Shown in pieces: positions 43,717-55,443 of a DNA stretch of 64,000 nt; position 1 is the stretch's first letter; every line of letters starts with the position of its first letter. Origin of the DNA: Enoplolaimus lenunculus (Eukaryota; Nematoda; Enoplea; Enoplida; Thoracostomopsidae); assembly GCA_030248215.1 (NCBI GenBank), contig JASANG010004112.1, positions 41,586-105,585 on the forward strand. The letters run 5' to 3'. The notes below the pieces were generated by a model. The model did not search any database. It had not been told where the DNA came from and was given only the letters and a program-made list of their open reading frames with translations. Both the position numbers and the translations under genes were made by a program.

Positions 43717-44155
43717 CTGTAGCGACCCGAATGAGAGGGTGGGTAATAACAGGGGGTCCACATTTTAAATTTCATTCAATAGGAGTCCGCATCTCTGATA
43801 GGTGTCCGTAAGCGGATAGAGTCCTGATTTCGAATTAGAGTCCATAAATGTCAATTGTCTTTAATTGTAGTGCATAAATAACTCCAGGCCCAAATAATAT
43901 TGAGTTCAAAATATTAAAGCATACTTAAGTTTTGAAAATACATTAATAAATATAGCTTTGCGTTATAGCTCAGGCATTTGATAAAAGACAAATAAAGTTT
44001 AGTTCAACGAATAGTTGTAATGGTGGATATATCAGTAACGAAGGTCGGTGAAGGGCGGGTTAAAAATAAACAACAGTCCGTAACCGAATAACAAGGGGGT
44101 ACCCTCTGGAAAGGCCAAATAAATATCTGTCCCCCTCTTGTTTGGGACATTTCAG
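43717..44155. mobile_element. E-family element
   Basis: CTGTAGCGACCCGAATGAGAGG opens it. The right end keeps the family interior (AATAAATATCTGTCCCCCTCTTG) and closes with TTTCAG before TA. TA lies outside both ends. Confidence 0.7.
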
Positions 44156-44358
44156 TAATTCTACTACAGAGGTTAGCAGAGCCAAATCTCTCCACAGCCC
44201 CTAGTTTTGTTATTTAACCATCATCTTGAAAACAATTATTTCAACCAACATTACGAAATGTTGAACCTAAGAAATGCGCCCAACCAGCTCACTTGGAGGC
44301 TGAGACCGTATGGAAAACTAGAATACTGGAACACTGGGAACGTTTCGTTCCTCGCTCG

Positions 44359-44528
44359 GGCCCATGTAAAGATCAGGAGCAGAACGTTTTTCTGCGGGAC
44401 TAGAATAGAGCAAGCTTAAGCTTTAGACTATGTTTTTGCTTGGCTTAGGCTTAAGCTTAGGAATATGCTCATTCTTACGCTTAGGCTTAGGCTTAGGAAT
44501 ATGCTTATAATACTTTTCCGGCCCTATT
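44359..44528. mobile_element. A-subfamily element, right end lost
   Basis: GGCCCATGTAAAGATCAGGA begins it and TTAGGC units follow, but the sequence departs after CTTTTCCGGCCCT, so the terminal TTTACATTGGCC is missing. Confidence 0.72.
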
Positions 44529-46023
44529 TTATTAATACAAAAAAATTTCGGTACAATAATCAAATTCTATCTTTTGCTTCTATGTCAACTGAGTCCACCT
44601 TTTTAAAACAATCCTTAATCCGAGCTTGTAACTGCATAAATATTTGTTTAGGAAACCCGTAAGGCACAGCTGCACGTTTCCACATACATAACGGCGCCAT
44701 CCGCGCTTACTCCAAACAATTTCTACCAATGAATGTTTCTATATTCCGAGAACATAACAAACACAGAAATGCTAATTGTATTTCAGTTAGAAAATAAGAT
44801 TATGTCCGCAGATATGACGATTTCGGTACCATATGTTGCGTAGGTATAGTGCATATAAATACTACGAAACAAACCACGTCTGAGTCTTCTAGCGTTGAAC
44901 TTGACCAGAATATTTCATACTGATTAGGATGAACCTGATTTCAACTCAATTACGACAATATGCAATGTCGCTATGAGACTGCATACCATTGGAATTTTGA
45001 CAGGGTCCGTTAACGATTAATGCAATTGTACGAAAATAAACATCCGGTCCGGACCTTTCAGCCTGGACAGCTTGCTTCGATCCTTTTGATCCCGTATTTT
45101 GCTGGGTTGGTCGAAACAGCTTTGAGCCTATGTTTTCCCTAAGTTGTCGGAATAACTTCGAGTCAACATTTCGCTAAAGTTGGTTGGGACAGCTTCGAGC
45201 CTATATTTTTGCTTGGTCGGTCGAGACAACTTTGAGCTTACGTTCTCGCTGGGTTGGTCAGGACACCAGCAATGTCTTCGAGCCTAGATCTACGCTTGTG
45301 TCTAAGCCTACGCCTGAGCTACCACTTAAAATTCAGTCTAAGCCATTTGCGCTTAAGCCTAAGTCTGCGCCTATTCCTGAGCCCATAGCTTAAATTGAAT
45401 ACTGTGCCTAAGCCTGACCCTAATCTTAAGCCAAAACGTAAGCCTAATGCGGGGTTCACGTTATCAGCGGGGCAACGCGGAACAAGAAATCAAACTACTT
45501 CAAGTTTGGCTGGCTTCATGATCGCTACACCCGCAAGGTTTCACCAGGCCTATTGTGCTGTCCCGCGGGTAAACAGGATGCCCCTGAGAGTAACTCTGGG
45601 CCAAACTAATTGGAAAGGTAGTAATAAACAATTGGAAAATTTTAGAAAAATAAGTTAGGATACAACACTCAAATATAAAATATTATCAAAATAGAAAATA
45701 GCAGAAAATTCCACGTGAAAAATGCCAGATTTAAGATTGGAACCAGATATTATAAAACACCTTACTTCCTACCGGAACCGGAATTCAGACTGCTCCAATT
45801 GAAAAATGAGCATAATTTTTAAAACAGTGAATCTATAATATGAAATACTTTTAAAAATTAAGATCAAAAATACAACAAAAAATTTAAAAAGCATAACAGC
45901 TGATGCATAATTAGAAAATTTCCACCAATAATTTCAAATTCTTGACCCATTTTCATAGATTAAAAAAGGACCCTTTATCAATAATAAAATCAAAAATGAA
46001 TTCCGACAATTACAAAGCTGTAT

Positions 46024-46158
46024 TACTGCGAAAAAATGGTGAGTCAAATTGAGTCAAATTGACTCTCTCCGAAATAGGCATTTCCGGACTACACAAACTG
46101 AGTCAAATTCGACTCTGCTGTAGTTAATTTCGACTGTCACCCACAATTTTTTGCAGTG
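46024..46158. mobile_element. D-family element, shortened
   Basis: ACTGCGAAAAAATGGTGAGTC and CACAATTTTTTGCAGTG ends with part of the interior lost. A short GAGTCAAATT duplication lies near the left end. TA on both sides. Confidence 0.75.
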
Positions 46159-46355
46159 TATAAATATTTTAAAGTTATGACGAATGTAATAAAACAGAAC
46201 AACATGGCTTCCAGCTCAAATATTTGCAGGAAGTCAAATTGGTCTGGTGGGTGTTATAGTTCTCAAAACCAAAATAAAAAAACTATCTTAGCATCTCTAT
46301 GCTAAAACATCAACAGGTCGAAATTGTGTGTGGCTTTTTAGTGTTAATTCGTCTG

Positions 46356-46593
46356 AGGGTTGCGCTATACTTGACGTCCGGCGCCGTCCGTCACCGTGCG
46401 TCAATTCCGTACGGTGCCGTCCGTTACCATACGTTATCTTACGTGAGTTATTTGAGTACGATACCGCACGGTGACGGACGGTAGTGCAGCACGGAGACGG
46501 ACGGCGCTGTACGAGTGACGGACGGCGCTGTACGAGTGACAGACGGCGCCGGACGGACCACGCCGCACGTCAACAAATGTATAGCGCAACCCT
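46356..46593. mobile_element. K-family GC-rich element
   Basis: Inverted ends AGGGTTGCGCTATACTTGACG and CAACAAATGTATAGCGCAACCCT. The interior is CpG-rich, with repeated ACGGACGGCGC and CCGTCCG motifs on both strands. Related pieces are at 54575-54720 and about 58050-58135. Confidence 0.65.
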
Positions 46594-46943
46594 AACGCTG
46601 AACACACTTTAATTTTTGTCCAAATTAAAACTTGCTATGCACTGAACTTAATTTTCGGCAAACCAAAAAAGTAAACTATCAAATGCTTTCCAGAACTGGC
46701 ACCATCGTGCACCCAATGGGAATTCACATAAGCCGTATAGTACGAATAGTGGATATTACAAATTGCGATAATGAATTAATATTAATTACCAATAATGTTG
46801 CGCAGGTATAAATGAGGCATAGCGTACTTAAGCTCAACCAATTTGGCTTAGGGTTTTTGTAATCGGAAATATATACACAGCAATGCAGGTAAAGTATAAA
46901 TAGCTGTTATCCATAATGTATAGTGGAAAATGAGGAAGAAACG

Positions 46944-47083
46944 CACAATGCAAAAAACGGTGAGTAAACATGCGATTCAGTGAGTCGAATCTGGCTCTGG
47001 CAGAGTCGAATTTGACTCAGATTGTGTAGTCCCGTAGAACCGATTTCGGGAGAGTCAATTTGACTCAACATTTTTTGCAGTGC
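46944..47083. mobile_element. D-family fragment
   Basis: Starts CACAATGCAAAAAACGGTGAGT and ends GACTCAACATTTTTTGCAGTG. Part of the left arm is lost. Confidence 0.7.
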
Positions 47084-47529
47084 AATTTACGACTGTTTTA
47101 GAAGTCGTGTCTTATTTGCATATATCCGCCTGGTTTACTTGTAGTTTTTTTTTAAATTTCTAAGTAAAATCGTAAAATATATATGTCGTTTCAGAGTGTC
47201 CAGGCACACGCAGTAGCATATTCTAGAAAATCGTTTTATTACAATTAAATGTAATTGCTTCAATATGTAATTTACCGAAAATGTGTTCAAATCAACAGGA
47301 AACTTTTAAACAAAACAAATTGCACATTTAATAGCGAGCGACTGGATCATCGTTTCAGCTTTCTATTATAAAAATCGGCGCCCGTTAATACTGTTTGCAA
47401 TAAAAAAGCACCACATGAATAGATATTTTTATCATTTACACGCTTATCTCGTAATATCCTAATAGGACACGTACGAAAAATGGCAAAGTATATTGGCCGT
47501 ATGTTTTTTTCACGCGCTAAAAGAATTTA

Positions 47530-47708
47530 CCAAAATATTTGATTTTCACGCCAAAATTTGAATTTTGCGCCAAAATTTAAATTTCCCACCGAGATTTAAA
47601 CTTTCAAACCAAATTTGAATATCCCGCCAATATTTAAATTTTCCAGCCAAAATCTGAATTTCCGCCAAAATTTAAAATTTCCCGCCAAAATTTGAATTTC
47701 CCCGCCAA
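47530..47708. repeat. Degenerate minisatellite, CGCCAAAATTTGAATTTCC units
   Basis: About eight imperfect units of 21-25 bp with core GCCAAAATTTGAATTTCCC. Open frames crossing it are by-products of the repeat. Confidence 0.75.
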
Positions 47709-48296
47709 AGTGTGCCCTAGTGCAATTTGCCAGATAAAAGTGTTGCCCACTACAGTGTATTTGAAACGTTTCAATGTCCTAGACCCTGTTACAGCAGATC
47801 ATTCTTATTGTCCGGATAGTTTCCGTGAAACTCTGATGTCCGCGACTAGTGGTGATACTATTGGAAAAGTTTCGATAAAACAACGGGACAAGCAAGCTAT
47901 TGATTTTCTTTGGGGAGGGACATTTTGTGCGCGGAGTGCACGTATGGTAACGCGTGAGCGACATAAATATATAATTTTATCATACTTAAACGTTGAAATC
48001 CCACAGTCGTAGGTTTAAATGAAAATTGACTGCTTTCGTTTCGGATGTTTATGCCAGCGGTTACTCCTTGCGGATGCTGGCTAAAAAGGATCCAAACAGT
48101 GGCGTTGCGCTAAGTCAAGAAAACAAACTATCACATTCGGCAACCCAGTATATAATCATAGAACTAAAAGGTAATTATTGACTTTACATTATCATAACCA
48201 AACTAAGAAACCAGTTAATGATTATGTTAGCTTAGCACTGCCGTATGTACGCTATTAGCATACTTTCAATTTTGTGCTGTATTGATACAAATTTAT

Positions 48297-48906
48297 GCCC
48301 ATGTTACTTTAAGGGGCGTCCAAGTTTCTGGTGGATCTATAAGAGTAGGTTTACTGTATTGACCCGAATAAGAGGGGGTAATAAGAGGGGATCCCCATTT
48401 GAGTCCAAATCAATACGAGTCCGTATCCCTATAGAGTCCGTAAGCGAATAGAGTATCTAAACCCTAATTAGAGCCCATTAATGCCAATTAGCCGCAATTG
48501 TAAATAGTTCGGAACTTTAAAGCGCACTAAAATTTTGAAAGTACATTCCTAAGTATAACCTTATATTAACGCTCAAGCTATTGAGACACAAGACATATAA
48601 ACGTTTAATTCAACGGATAATCGCAGTATATACTGGATATACTTATATCAGCAACGAAGGGCGGCGGAGCGTGGGCTAAAAATAAATAACAGTCTGTAGC
48701 CGAATAACAAGGGGGGCACCCTCTGGAGAGGCCAAATAAATACCAGTCCTTCCCGTCATATTCCGGTCACTACAGTAGATTCTTAGATTAATACATTTTT
48801 TGCTTAGGCCTAGACTTAGGCTTAGGAACTCATTTTTGCAACGCTTAGGCTTAGCCTTAGGAATACGCTTAATCTACTGTTACGCTCCTTACAGTATTTA
48901 TTGGCC
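48297..48906. mobile_element. hAT-like B element interrupted by an E element
   Basis: The left part (48297-48353) is GCCCATGTTACTTTAAGGGG with TCCAAGTTTCTGGTGG. The right part (48776-48906) has TTAGGC units and ends CAGTATTTATTGGCC. The split falls within GGTTTAGATTC, seen intact in other B copies. Outer flanks CAAATTTA and CAAATTTG fit an 8-bp duplication. Confidence 0.8.
48354..48775. mobile_element. E-family element nested in a B element
   Basis: CTGTATTGACCCGAATAAGAGG and CCGGTCACTACAG ends, each next to TA. The host B element supplies the TA target, so E moved after B. Confidence 0.82.
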
Positions 48907-50019
48907 CAAATTTGTGTAAATCTGTAGTAGTTGAATGTAGCGCTCGTAAAACATTTCACATCGGGGCTTTTTTGCCGCATCACTAAAAACCGCACCTGCA
49001 AGGATACCGATGTGCATCAATTTTCCATTACAGCTATACTGCAATTGCTTAAAATGCAATCAAAATTGCGAAACATATTTAAAATCTTAAAAAATTCCGT
49101 GTATCCGCTGCTTTTTCTTTAAAATTTTAGAAAATTCGATGAATATATGCACGCCTTAATTCTGTTGGCAAAAAACAAACATCTTTAAAACCTTCTACGT
49201 ATACCTGCTTCAATATTCGATTTCAGTTTCCGTTAATTTTAATATCCGTTTACATCCTGCTTATACGCGTGTGGTTCTTGTGGGCTTTGCTCGTTTATTT
49301 TATCACATCGTGATCCAGTTACATTTCATTCGATTTAAGCAATGAATATCCAAATCCAGTAACAAATCACGTATTTTTTACCAAAATTTATTGAAAATTA
49401 CCGAAAAGTTTTGCCGTTTGAAAATATATTTCTAAAGGTTTCTCAGCGTGTATTCCAAAAATTTTCAGCTTTTGTAAGACTTCATAATTTATCATTATGT
49501 GTCCCAGCTACTGCATTGTTTCAGGATTTTGCACCCTGCCCGCAAACGCTTGAATCTTCGCAAGCCTTAAAAATCTGAAGTTATCGCTAAAATTTCAATA
49601 TTGCCGCCAAATTTCGAATGTCCCATTATCAAAATTGAAAACTAACAGAAACAGAAAACGGTATAAGTTTCAAAGTTTTTTGTTTTTTGCATACGCAATT
49701 GAAGCATACAATATATTTACCGGGCTTTCTAAAATATTCACGAAAAATACTGGATGTACCGCAATATTTAATACCCAATTTCACTCTCGTTCTGAACATA
49801 TGCATGAGTGGCAACTACGCTTTATTAATTAGCAACGCCATTCTGGACATCCGGTAAAATTTCACTAGACCCGGAACCAAAGGTCGGTTTTCTTCCGGAG
49901 CCTTTTTGAACGCTTTCACCTGCATATTTTCTGTTTATTTTAAAAATTAAAAACACATCAGCAAATTCTACGCAGCCTTGCAACATTATTTTTCAATCCA
50001 ACAATACTAAAGTACTTCA

Positions 50020-51961
50020 TCACTTCAATTCTGTAATTAAAAGTTTACACATGTCATACGACGCATCTGACAATTTTGAAACAATAGTAAAATGGTCAAC
50101 ATTTTCGATTGTCCTTCGAAATAGACAATTTCGCCTATTATTATCAGCTTCAAACAGTTCAATTAGTTTGTTGTACAGCAAATCGGACTCTTCTTTGTAC
50201 CTCGGCGGTTCAAACTGAGAATCTATTATCCAAATTTTACCCGCAAACAATTGATGTTTGAGCGTTTCTATACAACATACAGGACTACAGCGTACGACGT
50301 TATCATCAGTCAGTCTATAATTATAATGGAAACTGAACATCATTTTCAAATGTGACATAGAACTCGGAAGTGTGTACTGGAAGCCGATTCGCATGATTTG
50401 TTCAGATTTTATACAGTGCATTCTTGCAAAAATCATTCGTGCAAAAGCGCAACAGTTAATTCAACAATCGGCACTGTATATTGTATGTTGTATACAACGA
50501 TTATATAAATACCAAATTGATACGATAAAAGCAAAGTCAAACACATTACAGCAGCCGCAAACAAACTGCTCTTTATTACTTACAACGATACAAAACTCTT
50601 CAAACAAAAACTTATTTAAACAGCTAACTTGATATAAACAAAAATGTAGAAACATTACAACCTTACATACTTGAGCTGAGCACCAAGTGACGTTCCAACA
50701 ATAGGACGTAGGTCATAGATTCCACTCAGCAGAAACACGCTGTGAATCGCAGAACTGCACGTCTTCGTTTCAGTATGGTTTAAAAGCCGTATCAGTGCAG
50801 CTAATACTAGATGTGCCCCAGCGGAATGCCCACACAACACAATCCCGCGGGAAAAGCGATACTGAGCAAACTTAGCTATATGAGCAATACCAGCAACAAT
50901 TTGATCAATCTGAAACATTCACCACAACATCATACCAGATCGTCAAGTGTGACAAATTTATAGATTAGTAATGGTGCACCTCGCAAAACAACACACTGTT
51001 CAGTATTAAATAACTTGAAAACACTATACTCGAGGTGATGTTTAAAGAATTACGCCTTTCAAGTGCCTAGGTATTGTTAAAATCTATATACTAAATCTTT
51101 AAGCAAGTATAAGTTCTACATTACAGAAACGCAAGCTTAAGAAATCCAGCATACAATAGGCAGCATACCATCTCGTCCAGACTAACGGCAGGAACAACGT
51201 CGTACCCTACAACAGCAACAACACAGCCTGCACTCGTTAACGGCTCTACCATAGGCGCAGAAATCTTACGTGAACCTTCCTGAAAAACAGAATAACGGCA
51301 TCAATTGTGAATTCTTAAATTGCGTACTATTCCTTATCCTTCCTGTTTTATGTAAACAGTTCGTTTCAAACATCTTTTCCTCTTTTCAAGTTTTGCGAGA
51401 AGTTTATTATCGAAACTCTAATTAATTATGTGTGTTAATGCTCATCCGATTCAAAATTTATTACGTGTGTTATGCAAAAACTATCTATAGGTAAGCGGGT
51501 TATTGTACAATTAAATTTAACTTCGATCAGAATCCCCAACAAATTTTCGATTAAAATTTTTTTTCAACACAGATTCACGCCTAAATGCGCTGGTAATAGT
51601 TATAACTACGTTTGTCAATATGAACGCTTTCAATTTATTTACACTACATACCGACCATAATCCTCCATGCACAAACACAAAAATTGGCGCAGAATCAGGC
51701 AGCGCATCTGCACCATAAATGTCATAATACTGATTTGTTTTCGAGTTCAAAGTGTACACATCTGGTTTGCGATAAGCCACGTCGAGTTGACAAGGAATTG
51801 TTTCTTGACACCGTCTCGACGCGAGACCGCAATCTCGAACAAATTCAGCCACAATTAGATCTGATGACTTATTAGACGCTGGCGTCCAGTGTGATGCTTG
51901 ATACTGACAAACAGTTGCTGTATATTCGCACGATGATTTGTTGCATATGTTGAGGCTTGAG
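50020..51961 (-). CDS. AFMID: Kynurenine formamidase (5'-partial)
   Basis: Four exons in transcript order: 51961-51652, 51279-51169, 50909-50671 and 50314-50020. They join in phase to 317 residues with stop. AFMID is an alpha/beta hydrolase that converts N-formylkynurenine to kynurenine in tryptophan breakdown. Visible blocks are QYQASHWTP near the start, the oxyanion motif HGGLW, APMVEPLTSAGCVVAVVGYDVVP, SLDEMIDQIV, the nucleophile elbow GHSAGAHL, LLSGIYDLRPI, RCSPVCC and the end ENVDHFTIVSKLSD with the catalytic His. Where the family usually has QFDSP or QHDSP with the catalytic Asp, this reads QFEPP, with an Asp shortly before. The first short exon with the start codon is not resolved; it may lie within about 250 bp upstream. 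Length fits the usual 300 or so residues. Confidence 0.92.
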
Positions 51962-53695
51962 CTGAAAAAATTATTGTAGTTAGAACGTTGTGAAAATAAT
52001 CGAAACAACAAACTAATTGAATATACGACAAAAATGAACAAATCGTACGTTCTGGCGCTGCTGCACAATCAATGCGCATACATATATTATACGTATAGTA
52101 TTCAAAATGAAAGAGTTCGGTTTAATTGAAGACAAGTATTTGACATAGCAATCGTTAACAGAAATAAGGCTGGGGCACGCAAAATCGGCCAACTTATAGC
52201 GTTCATCGGTCATCGGGGCCCCAAACAACGAAAGACCAAGCTCGTAGCTAGAAACGAAGACAAAATCTGGTTCAAGGACTTTTCAAAAATTTAGACCTGT
52301 GTTTAGGATTAACAGATGAGAAATTCGGGGTCCGAATTCGGGTATTTCAGATATTCCGGCTCCAGTGTCGCACGAAAAATGACCCACGGGCATAGTTTCA
52401 TGGGTTTGATTTTTATACTGTCGTGTGAAAAAATGATCCCCACAAAAAGACTAAAAAGTGACCCCCGGTCATTTTTGCACGGCCAACATAGGAATGAAAC
52501 ATTGACCCCCATGAAACAATCACCCTTGTTTCAATCCAGCCAAAGGTTGCAGCAGGAATGACTAGAAGCTGTTTACTAAGTAAATGTGCTAAATATAACG
52601 CCTTTCCTCTTGGTAGATAACGTCATTGAGATGTTGTCATTGAATACACTACTTGCAGATGCCTCATGTGCACACTATGAAATTGAACGAACTGGACAGT
52701 TGTCATAGTTGTTTATGCTTGTTAGGTTATAAGTCTTTGCGTTTATGACCATGTGATATATTAATACTAACGTTCCTTAAAGCATGATTGCGTTAAAATT
52801 TGTATCGGTATCCGCATTGGCAAAACTTTGAAGTCGGCTCGGCACATTACTATTTTCTAGTTGAGTTTTAGACAATGTACAAGAATATACCCCAAATATT
52901 TCAGAGAAAAGTGGCTAATACTTTACACGTTCCGTACTCAGAAATAAGAAATTATCTCGAAACCATTAATGTTGGTTTGACCACTAGCTCGAGGAGTTGA
53001 CTGGACCAAGCTCGAATGCCTACGGAAAAAATCCTTGATTTTGCAGTGCAAAACGGTCTGAAGTTAGATTTTGGGAGGCGGGCAAACCTAGATAGGCCAT
53101 TGTTGTACCATACGATGATTCTAAAATGTGCAACAGTTCCAGTTGCGAACATTATTTGAAGCAATTTTGGTTTTTGCAGCGCATTCCTAATTTGTTATCA
53201 CACACTGTTTATTTTGAATTTTCCCGCAAATTTCTTTCTTTTTCTTAAATTAGCTTCTATGTTGTTCCCCAAATTATGAGTGGTAAGACTGTTTTACGTA
53301 GTTTGTTATCTAAATTAAGCTTTCAATGTGCTTAAGAATGTTCACCAGCGGGAAGTAATATATTTTCAGAGGACAATTTTAGTACGTTTCTGTGTAAAAC
53401 TCACCACCGGGGGTCACTTTTTAAGAAAGGGGGTCATTTTTTTCATTCTACCCCCATTTCACATGCACTTACCTAGCTAGCAATCTCAGGGAATTTCAAT
53501 AATATAGCGTACAAAACGGAGCACATAATCTATTTACGCAATAAAATAATGCATAAACCAACAACAATACGCTTTTTGCAAAAATAATCATTTTGAATTT
53601 TAAAAGGTCAGCAAAAATATATCTTAACTTTACACTATGCATAAACAAATACAAAATTAAGATCACCAGAAAGTGTATTAGCAACATACCAAAGA
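51962..53695. other. Between AFMID and the GON7-like gene
   Basis: The AFMID first exon and promoter are expected in the first few hundred bases. A candidate Met frame near 52214 (MTDERYKLADFA) has no convincing donor. The rest shows no repeat family or exon that I can support. Confidence 0.35.
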
Positions 53696-54478
53696 TCAGC
53701 TGTCTGGTTGCTTGTCTGGAGTAAGGTGCGGCCTTTTTGGGTTAGATGCTCCATTCGCGCTATCTAATTTTGCAACTAAAATACATGTGAAAAATTAACG
53801 AAAACTGACAAGTGTGCAACCAGTTCCAGAACTTACGTATATTAAGTTTATTAACTAAGGTAACGTTCTATAAAATCAAGTTTTAGTTGTCTATGCACGT
53901 GTCGAAAGTTTCTAAAACTCCAATTTTCCATGAAAGTATCAGAACAACACGGACGACGGGACGACCCGTTTCCTCGAAATACTGCGAATATACTTGGTTT
54001 TTCTTCTTAATTTTTCCGAAACGTATGGCCACGTCGGGATTCAAACCTCAGACCTCTCGCTCGCAATTCAAGCGTGCTACCCATTATACCGCGCGGACGA
54101 TATTAAGATTTTCGCTAATACTATATGTCCACATTGATGTATGACTCTTATATTACACAGAATATGCGCATGCACATGCTAAACCACGTATATCAACAGA
54201 GAGTATTGCATTTTCCGAAATCTCTGGCGTCAAGATATGAAAGAGCTCTAAAACAATGTTTCCGAACAGTCCTCCTAACTTTAGCCATATAACACAAATA
54301 CAACATCTGTTTGCGTACCATCTATCATATCAGTCAACACATTGTTAACTTTCTCACGACACTCCTTCAACGATTCAGAAATACTGGTTACTGAGCAAGC
54401 GTTTGTTGCAGTTGTGGTTATTACAACCGAATCGGTCAAGCCAGCTTTTGTTATAATACACGTTACCTCACTACTCAT
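53696..54478 (-). CDS. GON7: GON7-like small KEOPS complex subunit
   Basis: Two exons, 54478-54319 and 53775-53696, join in phase (phase 1) with a clean donor (G|GTACGC) and acceptor (TTTTAG). They give a complete 79-residue protein from ATG to TGA. It starts MSSEVTCIITKAG, has the helix SISESLKECREKVNNVLTDM and ends NGASNPKRPHLTPDKQPDS. Known GON7 is a small, partly disordered KEOPS subunit of about 100 residues that helps make the t6A base of tRNA. It has a similar central helix after a beta strand and ends DGPSAKRPKTPS, close to the end here. The acidic linker of human GON7 is much reduced. Identification rests on the C-terminal block, size and layout, so an unrelated small protein is possible. 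Confidence 0.55.
53952..54200 (-). repeat. tRNA-derived SINE-like unit, single copy
   Basis: Homologous to one arm of 32936-33430: GGGACGACCCGTTTCCTCG, ATACTGCGAATATACTTGG and, on -, GTCCGCGCGGTATAATGGG with GGTTTGAATCCC. It lies in the intron of the GON7-like gene. Confidence 0.65.
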
Positions 54479-54574
54479 ATCACTTGATACATTACGTTAC
54501 GAGAGCACAATAACGTTTCCGCACATATTTGAATACAAACCACTTAGAAATATACAATTGCTATGAGCGTTCTT

Positions 54575-54720
54575 TGGGTTGCGCTATACTCACTGCACAT
54601 CGCCTGACGTCAGTGTACGGCACAGTGAAAGTTTTGTCGTACGCCACGTGCGCCGGCGCACAGCGGCGCGCACCACATCCAACTCAGTAATAATAACTAG
54701 TTAAATATATAGCAACCCTT
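54575..54720. mobile_element. K-family element, short
   Basis: GGGTTGCGCTATACTCACTG at the left and ATATATAGCAACCC at the right are inverted ends around a CpG-rich centre (CGCCGGCGCACAGCGGCGCG), as in 46356-46593. Confidence 0.5.
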
Positions 54721-55443
54721 CAATTTAGTGCCATATATTGCACACTAGCTATGATTTTACACGTACACTTTCCGCTGTTTCAAATTTTGCACGACCCGAA
54801 AACTTATCATTTACAGCAGACAAACGTGTTTCATTGCTTTATGACGCTCTGTAACTTTCACCTTTCAGGGTTCTACTTTTGTTTCAAAACAAGCTCAAGA
54901 AGCTGATAAGTGTTTGAACCTCATACTAAACAATTATTTATTAGTTCACTTCTGATTCGGAAATTTTTACCTACTGTTGTATCGCGGTTGGACACATAAC
55001 AATTATCATGACATTGAGGAATAAAATGTCCGGTTATTTCAAAACTTGAAACAGAAGTCGATTTCCGGTTTTACACACAAGATTCTAGAGGTACGCGTTG
55101 AAGAGAACGATGACTATCCCAGGTACATGACCATTTTAGAATCTGCTTGTCATTTTCGAAAAGCGTTGCAAAACATTAATAGCGGAGCGACTCACTGAAT
55201 CTGTACGAATACCATTTTAGCTTAATTGCAAACACCAATTTTAAAAATACCAATGTTTCTTGAAATATTTTCACTTGTTCTATCAATTATTCGGATTTAA
55301 AGGTGCAACGCCGTTCGTCCGAGTCCCATGTTGATATTTGAATTTGAAATGAAATTTCAGATAAAATTGAATTTTATGTAGAGAACAGTTTTTAGTAAGC
55401 ATATATATGTAAAATTTGAGTCAGTTTTAAAAATTATAAAATA

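Larger units (their letters stand above)
37832..46938 (-). pseudogene. Possible second Grl-like receptor locus (fragments)
   Basis: Several - strand pieces in the expected order resemble exons of the intact Grl gene. 46938-46790 gives WITAIYTLPALLCIYF then MPHLYLRNIIG before a phase-1 donor, with one in-frame stop if it is a single exon. 44700-44560 gives FPKQIFMQLQARIKDCF. 43553-43414 gives QQLELQRMICLIDAIMSL and ALAMLLASSIFDKTYF. 40319-40089 begins after a phase-0 acceptor with WSLINCLQLVIYSTYF, near CLQIVIAMFYIVAI of Grl exon 6. 37910-37832 gives RSLMTSLIVVVILS and a stop, like a last segment, though not in phase 0. I could not join them into one frame. It may be a decayed copy or an expressed gene whose exons I misplaced. 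Confidence 0.3.
47084..50019. other. Gap between receptor fragments and AFMID
   Basis: It contains a minisatellite (47530-47708) and a nested pair of transposons (48297-48906). The open frame near 47692-48012 on + starts inside the minisatellite and shows no family features. Elsewhere I see nothing supportable. Confidence 0.4.
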
